From positions 1-10,281 of the forward strand of contig CAYZSO010000048.1 in the NCBI GenBank assembly GCA_964479695.1: a DNA stretch of 10,281 nt, written 5' to 3'. Origin of the DNA: JAAYZH01 sp964479695. GTDB lineage: Bacteria; Bacillota; Clostridia; Saccharofermentanales; Fastidiosipilaceae. The translations under genes were made by a program, and so were the position numbers. The notes under the pieces are model-generated. The model was not told the DNA's origin and searched no databases. It saw nothing but the letters and a program-made list of their open reading frames with translations. Positions 1 to 6,415 of this stretch are shown one piece after another (position 1 is the stretch's first letter; the number at the start of each line of letters is the position of its first letter).

Positions 1-33
1 TGCGGCCAATTGAGGAGAAATGTTTTGTCATGA
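1..33 (+). CDS. rlmN: RlmN C-terminal end (partial, 5' part outside window)
   Basis: The first frame is open from base 1 and reads CGQLRRNVLS before TGA at 31-33. RlmN, the radical SAM enzyme that makes 2-methyladenosine in 23S rRNA (A2503) and some tRNAs, ends with a conserved A-C-G-Q-L segment. Its Cys (C355 in E. coli) is the methyl-carrying residue, and many Firmicutes RlmN proteins stop about ten residues later, as here. The stop codon overlaps the prpC start as ATGA (30-33), and rlmN directly upstream of prpC-prkC-rsgA is a common Firmicutes order. Only ten codons are visible, so the call rests on this short motif plus context. The radical SAM cluster and the rest of the enzyme lie upstream of the window. 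Confidence 0.8.
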   Translation, partial: CGQLRRNVLS

Positions 34-776
34 TTGAACGTGCCGTCTTTGGTGCAGCCTCGCACACCGGACTGGTCCGAGGCAATAACGAAGACGAATA
101 TCTTTTTTTGCGCTCACCGGACCAGCGTTTTGTGTTGCTCATCTTAGCAGACGGCATGGGCGGTCACCAGGGCGGCGAAGACGCGAGTCAGATTGCGGTT
201 GCAGAAGCAAGCCGTGTCATCGATGAGCGTTTTCGGGAAGATATGAATGATGACGAAATTCTTGATTTAATTGACTATGCTGCCGAAACAGCGAATATAA
301 ATGTCGAATTGGAGTCGCGTTCAAACCCTGCGAAGGCGGGGATGGGCACGACTTTTACCTGCGGGATCATCGCGCGAAACAGACTTTTCATCGGCCACGT
401 CGGCGATACCAGGATTTACTTACTTCGCCAGGGGCGCCTTCTGCAATTGACAACCGATCACACGTATGTGCAAACCCTGGTTGACAGAGGCGATGTAAGG
501 CCTCAAGATGCAGCGACCCATCCCAAACGAAATATTCTTACCCGAGCCCTAGGGGTTCCGGAGAAATTGGAAATTGATTTGAGCACGACGAATCTCCGTG
601 TCGGAGATAAATTACTATTTTGCAGTGACGGTCTCTACGACTGTGTCAGCCCTGCTGAAATCAGAGAAATCTTACGCCTGGCGCCCGACGTCAACGAAGC
701 TGTTGCCCAGTTGATCGAAGCCACACTGAATCGAGGCGCACCGGATAACGTGACCGTTATTGTGGGTTTCTTGTAA
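30..776 (+). CDS. prpC: PP2C-family Ser/Thr protein phosphatase (PrpC/Stp)
   Basis: This is a metal-dependent cytoplasmic phosphatase expected to remove phosphate from PrkC and its targets. The 248-residue length is normal for bacterial PrpC/Stp. Visible PP2C motifs in order are S-H-T-G-L-V-R-G-N-N-E-D (11-22), D-G-M-G-G-H (41-46), G-M-G-T-T (104-108), G-H-V-G-D-T-R (122-128), the L-T-T-D-H-T segment (140-145), C-S-D-G-L-Y-D (198-204) and G-A-P-D-N-V-T (236-242). The metal-binding aspartates D22, D41, D200 and D239 are all present, so the enzyme should be active. There is no signal peptide or membrane segment. The ATG at 30 overlaps the rlmN stop (ATGA). The nearest Shine-Dalgarno, GAGGAG at 12-17, is rather far away (12 bases), and the closer ATG at 20 ends after five codons, so translation coupled to rlmN is likely. 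The kinase gene follows after 12 bases. Confidence 0.96.
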   Translation: MIERAVFGAASHTGLVRGNNEDEYLFLRSPDQRFVLLILADGMGGHQGGEDASQIAVAEASRVIDERFREDMNDDEILDLIDYAAETANINVELESRSNPAKAGMGTTFTCGIIARNRLFIGHVGDTRIYLLRQGRLLQLTTDHTYVQTLVDRGDVRPQDAATHPKRNILTRALGVPEKLEIDLSTTNLRVGDKLLFCSDGLYDCVSPAEIREILRLAPDVNEAVAQLIEATLNRGAPDNVTVIVGFL

Positions 777-788
777 TGGAGGAGTGAA

Positions 789-2660
789 ATGAACATCAAG
801 GAAGGAATGATCCTTAATCATCGCTATAAAATTGAATCTCTGGCCGGCCAGGGGGGTATGGCTAGGGTATACAAAGCCATTGACCTCCAGACAGGGCAGA
901 CGATTGCGATCAAGGCCTTGAAAGAAGAGCTCAGTGACGATGCGGAATTTGTCCGTCGCTTTGACTTGGAGGCAAGAGCCGCCGCCAGTTTGTCCCACCC
1001 GAACATTGTCCGTGTTTATGGTGTCGGAGAAGACAAGGGGATGCGCTATATCGCGCAAGAATATATAGAAGGACATAGCCTCAAGGAAGAGATCGCGGAG
1101 CAAGGTCGCCTCGATTGGCGAGTCGCCACCCCAATCGCGATCCAGATTGCCCTGGCGCTGGAACACGCGCATGACCGGGGCATCATCCATCGTGATATCA
1201 AACCGGCGAATATCCTGATGACAACCGACGGCGTGGCCATGGTCACGGATTTTGGTATCGCGCATGCGGTGAACACCAACACGGTCACTTCGAATGGAGG
1301 CAATGCCTTAGGTTCCGTGCACTATTTTTCTCCTGAACAGGCCAAAGGCGCACGGGTCAGCAATAAGACCGATATTTACTCCTTAGGGATCGTGATGTAC
1401 GAAATGGTTACCGGAAGAATTCCTTTCGACGGTGACTCTTCTGTAGCCGTCGCAGTAAAACAACTTCAAGAAGCGCCGATTAGGCCCAAGGACCTCGTGC
1501 CCTCCATCCCGCAGGGCTTGGAAGACATCATTCTGCGTTGCATGCAGAAATCCCCTGAACTCCGTTATGACAGTGCCAGACAATTGATTGACGACCTGGA
1601 CTCCTTCATGATCAATCCCAACGGTCGCTACGGGATTATCCAACGCCAAGTTACGGACGGCCAAGCGAAACAAACACCTGCCGTGACCATGGATAAACCG
1701 GACACGTTGTCCAAGGTTCTCGATCTGGAGAAGGATATTGAGAAGCGCAGAAGTTCCAGGATTCGCGACACTATCCTGGCCATTGTGGTTGTCTTGGTTG
1801 GCGTTGCCGCACTGGTCATTGGGATCAACTACTTGGTAGGCCAGATTGGCCAGAATATCACCATCACCACTCGTGTCGAAAATCGCTTTTTAATCGAAGA
1901 TTACACGAATAAGAGCTACGACGAAGTCGCAGCCATGTTGAGTGCGGAAGGCATTAATTATAAACGTGTGGATGCTTCGCATGAGCGCTACGCGCCGGGA
2001 AATATCATTTCTCAGAACATCGCTGCCGGGACACAAGTGAATCCGGAGAATACTTTTGTCGATGGAAGTGAGCTCATTCTTACCGTTTCCAGCGGAAGCG
2101 AATATGTCAAGATTCCGGATCTGTCGGGTTACTCAGCTGCGGATGCGGCAGCCCTCCTCGCAGGACCGGATTACGGCCTGACTGTGGGCGAAATCCAAGC
2201 CTATAGTTACAATGTGGGTGAAGGCAACATTATTTCCATCAGTCCTCAACCGGAATCGACCGTGAAGAGAGGGTCCAGAGTGGATATTACGGTGAGCCGA
2301 GGGCGCAATAATGGCGCCGTACCGGATGTCCGTAAACAGTTGTTAACTTCGGCGCTGGCCTATCTGAATGGTCAAGGTTTCCAAGCAGAAGCTGTGATCC
2401 CCTCGTACCTGAGCGGCCAAGAGAAGGAACTCTATGTCATTCGCATGGATCCGTCCCCCGGGGTGACCAATGCAGGCAAGATTACCCTCTATGCCGGTAC
2501 GTATTATGATGCTTACCCGACACCGACGCCGGTACCTACTGAACCACCGACGGAACCACCGACGGAAGTACCGACTGAGGCTCCTACACCCACGGAAGCC
2601 CCAACGGAGGCTCCTGTTCCTACCGAACCTTTACCGACCGATCCGCCGACAGAAGGGTAG
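789..2660 (+). CDS. prkC: PASTA-domain transmembrane Ser/Thr protein kinase (PrkC/PknB)
   Basis: This is a Hanks-type receptor kinase that senses peptidoglycan or lipid II outside the cell and phosphorylates cytoplasmic proteins. The 623 residues divide as follows: kinase domain about 13-272, juxtamembrane 280-327, one membrane helix about 328-350, three PASTA domains about 365-434, 437-504 and 508-569, then a Thr/Pro/Glu-rich tail 577-623. Catalytic features are intact: Gly loop G-Q-G-G-M-A-R-V (20-27), K42 in A-I-K, E61 in helix C, H-R-D-I-K-P-A-N (134-141) with D136 as catalytic base, D-F-G (154-156), and S-P-E (181-183) closing an activation loop with several Thr and Ser residues for autophosphorylation. 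The ATG at 789 follows a strong GGAGGAG (778-784), 12 bases after prpC. rsgA starts two bases after the stop. The outer tail is unusual and is listed separately. Confidence 0.97.
   Translation: MNIKEGMILNHRYKIESLAGQGGMARVYKAIDLQTGQTIAIKALKEELSDDAEFVRRFDLEARAAASLSHPNIVRVYGVGEDKGMRYIAQEYIEGHSLKEEIAEQGRLDWRVATPIAIQIALALEHAHDRGIIHRDIKPANILMTTDGVAMVTDFGIAHAVNTNTVTSNGGNALGSVHYFSPEQAKGARVSNKTDIYSLGIVMYEMVTGRIPFDGDSSVAVAVKQLQEAPIRPKDLVPSIPQGLEDIILRCMQKSPELRYDSARQLIDDLDSFMINPNGRYGIIQRQVTDGQAKQTPAVTMDKPDTLSKVLDLEKDIEKRRSSRIRDTILAIVVVLVGVAALVIGINYLVGQIGQNITITTRVENRFLIEDYTNKSYDEVAAMLSAEGINYKRVDASHERYAPGNIISQNIAAGTQVNPENTFVDGSELILTVSSGSEYVKIPDLSGYSAADAAALLAGPDYGLTVGEIQAYSYNVGEGNIISISPQPESTVKRGSRVDITVSRGRNNGAVPDVRKQLLTSALAYLNGQGFQAEAVIPSYLSGQEKELYVIRMDPSPGVTNAGKITLYAGTYYDAYPTPTPVPTEPPTEPPTEVPTEAPTPTEAPTEAPVPTEPLPTDPPTEG
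2517..2657 (+). repeat. Degenerate 12-base coding repeats for a P-T-E-P/A tail of PrkC
   Basis: The last 47 codons of prkC consist almost entirely of Pro, Thr, Glu, Ala and Val, built from degenerate tetrapeptides of the P-T-E-P and P-T-E-A type. At DNA level a 12-base unit, gaaccaccgacg, occurs twice exactly (2541-2552 and 2553-2564). Diverged copies follow (2565-2576, and 2595-2606 as gaagccccaacg). The encoded segment comes after the third PASTA domain, so it lies outside the membrane at the protein end. It is probably unfolded, acidic and extended. Confidence 0.85.
2651..2657 (+). promoter_or_regulatory. Shine-Dalgarno site deciding the GTG start of rsgA
   Basis: AGAAGGG lies inside the last codons of prkC, five bases before GTG at 2663. 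Two other in-frame GTG codons (2672 and 2681) are farther away. The first in-frame ATG is residue 72, inside the conserved N-terminal domain, so it cannot be the start. Confidence 0.6.
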
Positions 2661-2662
2661 AC

Positions 2663-3586
2663 GTGACTTCTGTGACAGGTGTGACATTTGGGTCAGAGCA
2701 ACAGGTACGTTGGCGAATTATTCGCGGGGTCGGAGGAAACTATTGGGCAAGGAATAAACAAGGACTTATTGCCCAGGTCCAGGCGAGAGGGGTTTTCCGC
2801 GACCGGGGGATCAAACCGGTTCCTGGTGATCTTGTCTACTGTGAGGAGACCGGAGATGACTTGATCCCGCTCCGTATGACAGAAATCTTGGAGCGGAAGA
2901 ATCAGTTGCCGCGCCCGCCTTTGGCCAATGTCGATTTGCTCTGGCTCCTGATTCCGCTTGCCCAGCCTGAACCGGACCTCTGGATGTTGGATAAGATGCT
3001 GGTCATTGCAGCGGACAGAGAAATTCCGGTGAAAATTATTTTTACCAAGAACGATCTGATTGGCGAAAGCACCCTACCTTCCATCTACGAGAAGATTGGC
3101 TATGACGTGGCCTTGTCCGAACCGGGGAAGGATGATCTATTGGATGACCTCAGAGCTTCTATTGGTGACGATCTGGTGGCTCTGGCAGGACCATCCGGTG
3201 CCGGCAAATCGACGATGTTGAATCTGATCTTGGGTGGTTCCTACATGGAGACCGGGGAAATCTCCGAAAAATTGGGGCGTGGGAAACAAACAACCCGGCA
3301 TGCGGAGCTCTTCTCGATCAATGGTGGCTATCTGGCGGATACGCCGGGATTCAGCTCGATTGATCTGGGGCAAGCCGGCGTTACGGAAGAAGTTCTGGTC
3401 AGAAGCTATCCTGAGATCTGGAACAGGCAGAACGACTGCCGGTTCTTAAGTTGTAAACATTTAACAGAGCCGGACTGCATGGTCAGGGAAGACCCCACGA
3501 TTGACCCGGGAAGGCTCTCGCGATATCAGAGTTTCCGTGTTCAGCTGGAGAACTACAGGGACTATGAAAGGAAGTTGGACAGATGA
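2663..3586 (+). CDS. rsgA: Ribosome small-subunit-dependent GTPase A (RsgA/CpgA/YjeQ)
   Basis: This is a circularly permuted GTPase that acts in late 30S subunit maturation. The protein has 307 residues: an N-terminal OB-fold region (about 14-75), a permuted G domain (about 85-245) and a C-terminal zinc domain. G motifs appear in the permuted order, with G4 T-K-N-D (128-131) first, then G1 G-P-S-G-A-G-K-S (176-183), switch I/G2 G-R-G-K-Q-T-T-R (205-212) and G3 D-T-P-G (226-229). Zinc ligands C259, C264, H266 and C272 match the family pattern C-x4-C-x-H-x5-C. Position 209 is Gln where most RsgA proteins carry His. The start is GTG, chosen from the Shine-Dalgarno site at 2651-2657 and the position of the OB fold. 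The stop overlaps the rpe start as ATGA. In B. subtilis the homologue CpgA is phosphorylated by PrkC, which fits this neighbourhood. Confidence 0.96.
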   Translation: MTSVTGVTFGSEQQVRWRIIRGVGGNYWARNKQGLIAQVQARGVFRDRGIKPVPGDLVYCEETGDDLIPLRMTEILERKNQLPRPPLANVDLLWLLIPLAQPEPDLWMLDKMLVIAADREIPVKIIFTKNDLIGESTLPSIYEKIGYDVALSEPGKDDLLDDLRASIGDDLVALAGPSGAGKSTMLNLILGGSYMETGEISEKLGRGKQTTRHAELFSINGGYLADTPGFSSIDLGQAGVTEEVLVRSYPEIWNRQNDCRFLSCKHLTEPDCMVREDPTIDPGRLSRYQSFRVQLENYRDYERKLDR

Positions 3587-4275
3587 AACATAGCGTTGAG
3601 AAGGAGAGCCTCCTGAGAGTTGTGGCGCCGTCGATCCTAGCTGCCGATCCTCTCAGACTTGCAGAGGAGATCGAAAGTCTGGGAGACCCTAGCCCGATTT
3701 TGCATGTGGATATTATGGACTCCTACTATGTGCCGAATATGCATGGCGGTCCTGATTTGGTGAAGGCTCTGGCCCGCCACAGTGATAAGATTCTGGATGT
3801 GCACTTGATGGTGGAGAAGCCGGAACGCGTCATCGACAGCTATATTGCTGCCGGTGCGGACATCTTGACGATTCATCAGGAAGCCACCCGCCACCCGCTC
3901 CGATGGCTGTCCTATATCCGCCAGGCCGGAATCCTGGCAGGGATCAGCCTCAATCCGGGCACGAACTTGAATGTTTTGGAAGACCTTTTGCAGGAAGCAG
4001 ATCTGCTTCTTCTGATGACGGTTAATCCCGGTTTCGGCGGCCAGAAATTCATTCCGGGAAGTCTCTCCAGAATCGAACGCTGCCGCCGATTACTTGATCA
4101 AGAAGATCACCAGATCCTCCTCGAGGCTGATGGTGGTTTAGACCCGGAAAATGCCGCTTCGGTCTGGGCAGCGGGAATTAATATTATGGTTGCGGGAAGT
4201 TCCGTGTTCGGCGCAAGTGACAGGGCAGCCAGAATCAAGCTTCTTACGGAAGCCCCGGACTCTGCACGGGAATAA
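3583..4275 (+). CDS. rpe: Ribulose-phosphate 3-epimerase
   Basis: This cytoplasmic TIM-barrel enzyme interconverts D-ribulose 5-phosphate and D-xylulose 5-phosphate in the pentose phosphate pathway. The 230 residues fit the family (about 215-230). Visible motifs are A-P-S-I-L (15-19, Ser17), H-V-D-I-M-D (41-46) with metal ligand H41 and catalytic D43, D-V-H-L-M-V (72-77) with H74, M-T-V-N-P-G-F-G-G-Q-K-F (145-156) and E-A-D-G-G (181-185) with catalytic D183. The phosphate-binding V-A-G-S-S-V-F lies at 203-209. The loop after the first metal pair is M-D-S-Y-Y-V-P-N instead of the usual M-D-G-x-F-V-P-N; no catalytic residue is lost. The ATG at 3583 overlaps the rsgA stop, with AAAGGAAG (3567-3574) in front. 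thiN starts three bases after the stop. Confidence 0.96.
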   Translation: MKHSVEKESLLRVVAPSILAADPLRLAEEIESLGDPSPILHVDIMDSYYVPNMHGGPDLVKALARHSDKILDVHLMVEKPERVIDSYIAAGADILTIHQEATRHPLRWLSYIRQAGILAGISLNPGTNLNVLEDLLQEADLLLLMTVNPGFGGQKFIPGSLSRIERCRRLLDQEDHQILLEADGGLDPENAASVWAAGINIMVAGSSVFGASDRAARIKLLTEAPDSARE

Positions 4276-4278
4276 TTT

Positions 4279-5061
4279 ATGGCTCAACACGCAGATCATT
4301 TGGATGATAAGACGCTTTCCGGGCGGGCAGCCGTCTTTTTGAGTGGGTCTTTTACCCCTCCACCAAGTTCGCCGGAAGTAGATTCGCCGGACGTAGATTC
4401 GCAGGACCCTCGTTCGCCGGACTGGCTCTTGTCATTTGATTGGATCCTGGCTGCGGACGGTGGTCTAGATCATCTTATGAAATTGCAAGTCTTACCTGAC
4501 GTTTTCCTCGGCGACATGGATTCGGTGTCAGCTGAGGCGCTTGCTTGGGCTGAAAATGCCGGAGTAAAGGCAGAAGTGTACCCACGCGCCAAGGACATGA
4601 CCGATGGTGAACTGGTCATTCGCAGAGCCCTCGATTATTCTCCACAAGAAATCTGGCTCTTCGGCGTAACCGGCCCTTCCAGGCCGGACCATTTTCTCGG
4701 GAATATCCACTATACTTTGGCGATGACCCGCCAAACCGGTACCGACTTCTATCTGTCAGATGGCCTGGGTCTCATTTGTCCGCTGGTAGGCCCGGTTGAG
4801 AAAACGATACGGATCCCGGCGTTTGTCCCCAAGGAATCTGTGAAGAATTTGCGCATTTCCCTCATCCCGGTGACCAATCTGACTCATGTATCTTGCACGG
4901 GCCTCCGCTATCCTTTGCACAACGAATCCCTGCCGGCCGGCAGCACCAGAGCCATCAGTAATGAGCTTCCGGGCGAGAGTTCCGGTGAGCCGCAATTTAC
5001 GATCCGAGTCGAGACGGGCGACTTGCTCTTGGTTTTGGCCAAAGAATCCCCCATCCAATAA
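4279..5061 (+). CDS. thiN: Thiamine pyrophosphokinase
   Basis: The enzyme transfers pyrophosphate from ATP to thiamine and makes TPP, the cofactor of transketolase and related enzymes. The length is 260 residues, longer than the usual 205-225. Family motifs are I-L-A-A-D-G-G-L (56-63), G-D-M-D-S (78-82), K-D-M-T-D-G-E-L (105-112, the K-D-x-T-D-x-E signature) and G-V-T-G-P-S-R-P-D-H-F-L-G-N (128-141, the G-x-R-x-D-H-x-x-N signature). The C-terminal thiamine-binding sandwich is recognisable, with L-T-H-V-S-C-T-G-L-R-Y-P-L about 200-212. The extra length is partly a repetitive insertion at residues 31-50 between strand 1 and the A-D-G-G loop. It is the last gene of the plus-strand run. The Shine-Dalgarno in front of ATG 4279 is weak, so coupling to rpe is likely. 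I see no hairpin-plus-T-run terminator in the 51 bases before the convergent aminotransferase gene. Confidence 0.93.
   Translation: MAQHADHLDDKTLSGRAAVFLSGSFTPPPSSPEVDSPDVDSQDPRSPDWLLSFDWILAADGGLDHLMKLQVLPDVFLGDMDSVSAEALAWAENAGVKAEVYPRAKDMTDGELVIRRALDYSPQEIWLFGVTGPSRPDHFLGNIHYTLAMTRQTGTDFYLSDGLGLICPLVGPVEKTIRIPAFVPKESVKNLRISLIPVTNLTHVSCTGLRYPLHNESLPAGSTRAISNELPGESSGEPQFTIRVETGDLLLVLAKESPIQ
4368..4427 (+). repeat. Four-copy 15-base repeat within thiN
   Basis: Four consecutive 15-base units start with ttcgc: 4368-4382 (ttcgccggaagtaga), 4383-4397 (ttcgccggacgtaga), 4398-4412 (diverged) and 4413-4427. Units 1 and 2 differ at one base. The period is five codons, so the frame is kept and the protein reads S-P-E-V-D, S-P-D-V-D, S-Q-D-P-R, S-P-D-W-L. 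Confidence 0.9.
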
Positions 5062-5112
5062 GCGACCCGATCGAACGCCTCTCAGGCCCTCACTTCAACG
5101 CTTCAGCAGATC

Positions 5113-6282
5113 TCACTTCAAATCAGTCATAACCGCCTTGAAGGCATCCGCACTTCGCTTAATCATATCCTCCGGCACAGCGTAGGAGAGACGGACATAG
5201 CCCGGTTTCCCGAACCCGGAAGCCCCAACAAGCAAAATGCGGTGCTCGGCGCATTTTGCCACAAAAGCCTCTTCGGAGAGACCATTAGGTACTTTCGGGA
5301 AGAGATAGAACGCCCCATCCGGTTTCTGGCACGCCAAGCCACATTCGGCGAAAATCTCGAGCATCATGTCTCGGCGCCTCTGATAATTTTCCACAGAAAT
5401 CGGCAAGTCCAAACTCCTCGTCACCACCCGCTGCCACAGAGCCGGCGCGTTCACGAAGCCCAACGTGCGATTGTAAAGAACCAGAGCCTGGCAGAGATCC
5501 TGATAATCCTCTGTCTGCTTCGCCACACAAGCGTAGCCAATTCGCTCACCCGGCAAGGCATACGATTTCGACCAAGAGTAGGCAACGATGGCATTCGGGA
5601 TGTACCGCATGACCGCCGGAACCTCCACGCCGTCATAAGCAATTTCACGGTAAGGTTCATCCGAAATGACGTAGATTGTCTGCGCCTGTTTGCTGAGGAG
5701 ATCTTGAAGTGCCTCATAAGTAGCCGCCGAATACACCACGCCACTCGGATTGTTCGGTGAATTCACAATAATCGCTTTCGTCCGGGGCGTGATCGCCGCC
5801 TCAATCGCCGCCAGGTCAGGCTGGAAGTTTGCAAGGCAATCCACCCGTACCGGAACGGCTCCCGCCAGGCGAATATAGTGCGTATATTCCGTGAAATAAG
5901 GGGCGATGATAATAACTTCATCTCCCTGATCACAGAGAGAGCGTAAGATGATGGCCAAAGCCCCCGCCGCACCGACTGTCATGACGACGCCGGAAGCTTC
6001 AATCGCTTGGCCGGAGCGCTGACTCTCATAGCGGGCAACAGCCTCTCTGGCCTCGGGATAGCCCGCATTGGCCATATACGAGTGAAGCCCCTTCGCGTCT
6101 GAAGCCGCATCCTCTCGGAGATTCTCGATAATCTCTCGCGGCGGCTCCTGGTCCGGATTTCCCAAACTGAAGTCATATACGTTTTCCGCGCCGTAAATAC
6201 CGGCCAAACGTTTACCTTCTTCAAACATTTTGCGGATCTGGGATCCGCCGGCAATTTGCTTCTTCGCTTCTGTGGAAATCAT
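5113..6282 (-). CDS. PLP-dependent class I/II aminotransferase
   Basis: This is a fold type I aminotransferase of the aspartate-aminotransferase superfamily; the amino donor cannot be told from sequence. Starting at ATG 6282 it has 389 residues, normal for the family. Counted from that Met, the PLP site shows N-S-P-N-N-P-S-G (174-181, Asn178), S-D-E-P-Y (207-211, Asp208 and Tyr211) and S-W-S-K-S-Y (236-241) with Lys239 as the Schiff-base lysine. Arg364 in Y-V-R-L-S-Y binds the substrate carboxylate. The N-terminal region with Y-D-F-S-L-G-N-P-D (36-44) resembles a clostridial subgroup whose members begin M-I-S-x-x, supporting this start. The frame runs further up to a TTG at 6339, but GAGGAGG sits only one base before that TTG, and a promoter lies between the two starts. 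The gene is convergent with thiN and divergent from glgB. Confidence 0.93.
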   Translation of the reverse strand: MISTEAKKQIAGGSQIRKMFEEGKRLAGIYGAENVYDFSLGNPDQEPPREIIENLREDAASDAKGLHSYMANAGYPEAREAVARYESQRSGQAIEASGVVMTVGAAGALAIILRSLCDQGDEVIIIAPYFTEYTHYIRLAGAVPVRVDCLANFQPDLAAIEAAITPRTKAIIVNSPNNPSGVVYSAATYEALQDLLSKQAQTIYVISDEPYREIAYDGVEVPAVMRYIPNAIVAYSWSKSYALPGERIGYACVAKQTEDYQDLCQALVLYNRTLGFVNAPALWQRVVTRSLDLPISVENYQRRRDMMLEIFAECGLACQKPDGAFYLFPKVPNGLSEEAFVAKCAEHRILLVGASGFGKPGYVRLSYAVPEDMIKRSADAFKAVMTDLK

Positions 6283-6307
6283 AGCTGCCCCCAAAAAGTT
6301 TTTATTC

Positions 6308-6339
6308 AGTATAACACCTGTACTTCTTTTGTCTTTCAA
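6308..6339 (-). promoter_or_regulatory. Promoter of the aminotransferase gene (extended -10)
   Basis: On the minus strand, TATACT (6308-6313) is preceded by TG at the right distance (TGTTATACT, 6308-6316), an extended -10. A -35 could be AAGACA (6330-6335, 16-base spacer) or TTGAAA (6334-6339, 20-base spacer). Transcription would begin near 6301, giving a leader of about 19 bases with GGGGG (6288-6292) five bases before ATG 6282. A start codon at 6339 would then lie upstream of the transcript. Confidence 0.6.
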
Positions 6340-6353
6340 GCCTCCTCGGATTC

Positions 6354-6362
6354 TGTTAAGAT
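6354..6362 (+). promoter_or_regulatory. Possible extended -10 element for glgB
   Basis: TGTTAAGAT on the plus strand has the TG-n-T-A-n-n-A-T form of an extended -10. The matching -35 region (around 6334-6340) is poor and overlaps the -35 of the divergent aminotransferase promoter. Transcription would begin near 6369, about 47 bases before the glgB ATG. Confidence 0.35.
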
Positions 6363-6415
6363 CAAGTTAGTTATTCACACTTTTTACAGAAATTGCAGAT
6401 GGGAGACTTTGGCTA

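Noticed and set aside
672..1265. A 197-codon open frame on the minus strand opposite prpC and prkC.
   Set aside because: It lies antisense to two clearly conserved genes, has no recognisable domain and is explained by codon bias of the sense strand.
5089..5121. Direct repeat CTCACTTCAA (5089-5098 and 5112-5121) between thiN and the aminotransferase gene.
   Set aside because: Two ten-base copies, one partly inside coding sequence, with no flanking inverted repeat or further copies. It is not enough for an attachment site or mobile-element scar.
6283..6339. A 19-residue N-terminal extension of the aminotransferase starting at TTG 6339.
   Set aside because: The Shine-Dalgarno-like GAGGAGG is only one base from the TTG, a promoter lies within the extension, and family members begin at the position of the ATG at 6282.
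6371..6379. TTATTCACA, a match to the loose DnaA-box pattern TTWTNCACA, between the divergent genes.
   Set aside because: It is a single box with no cluster, no AT-rich unwinding tract and no dnaA or dnaN nearby. One such match is expected by chance at this scale.
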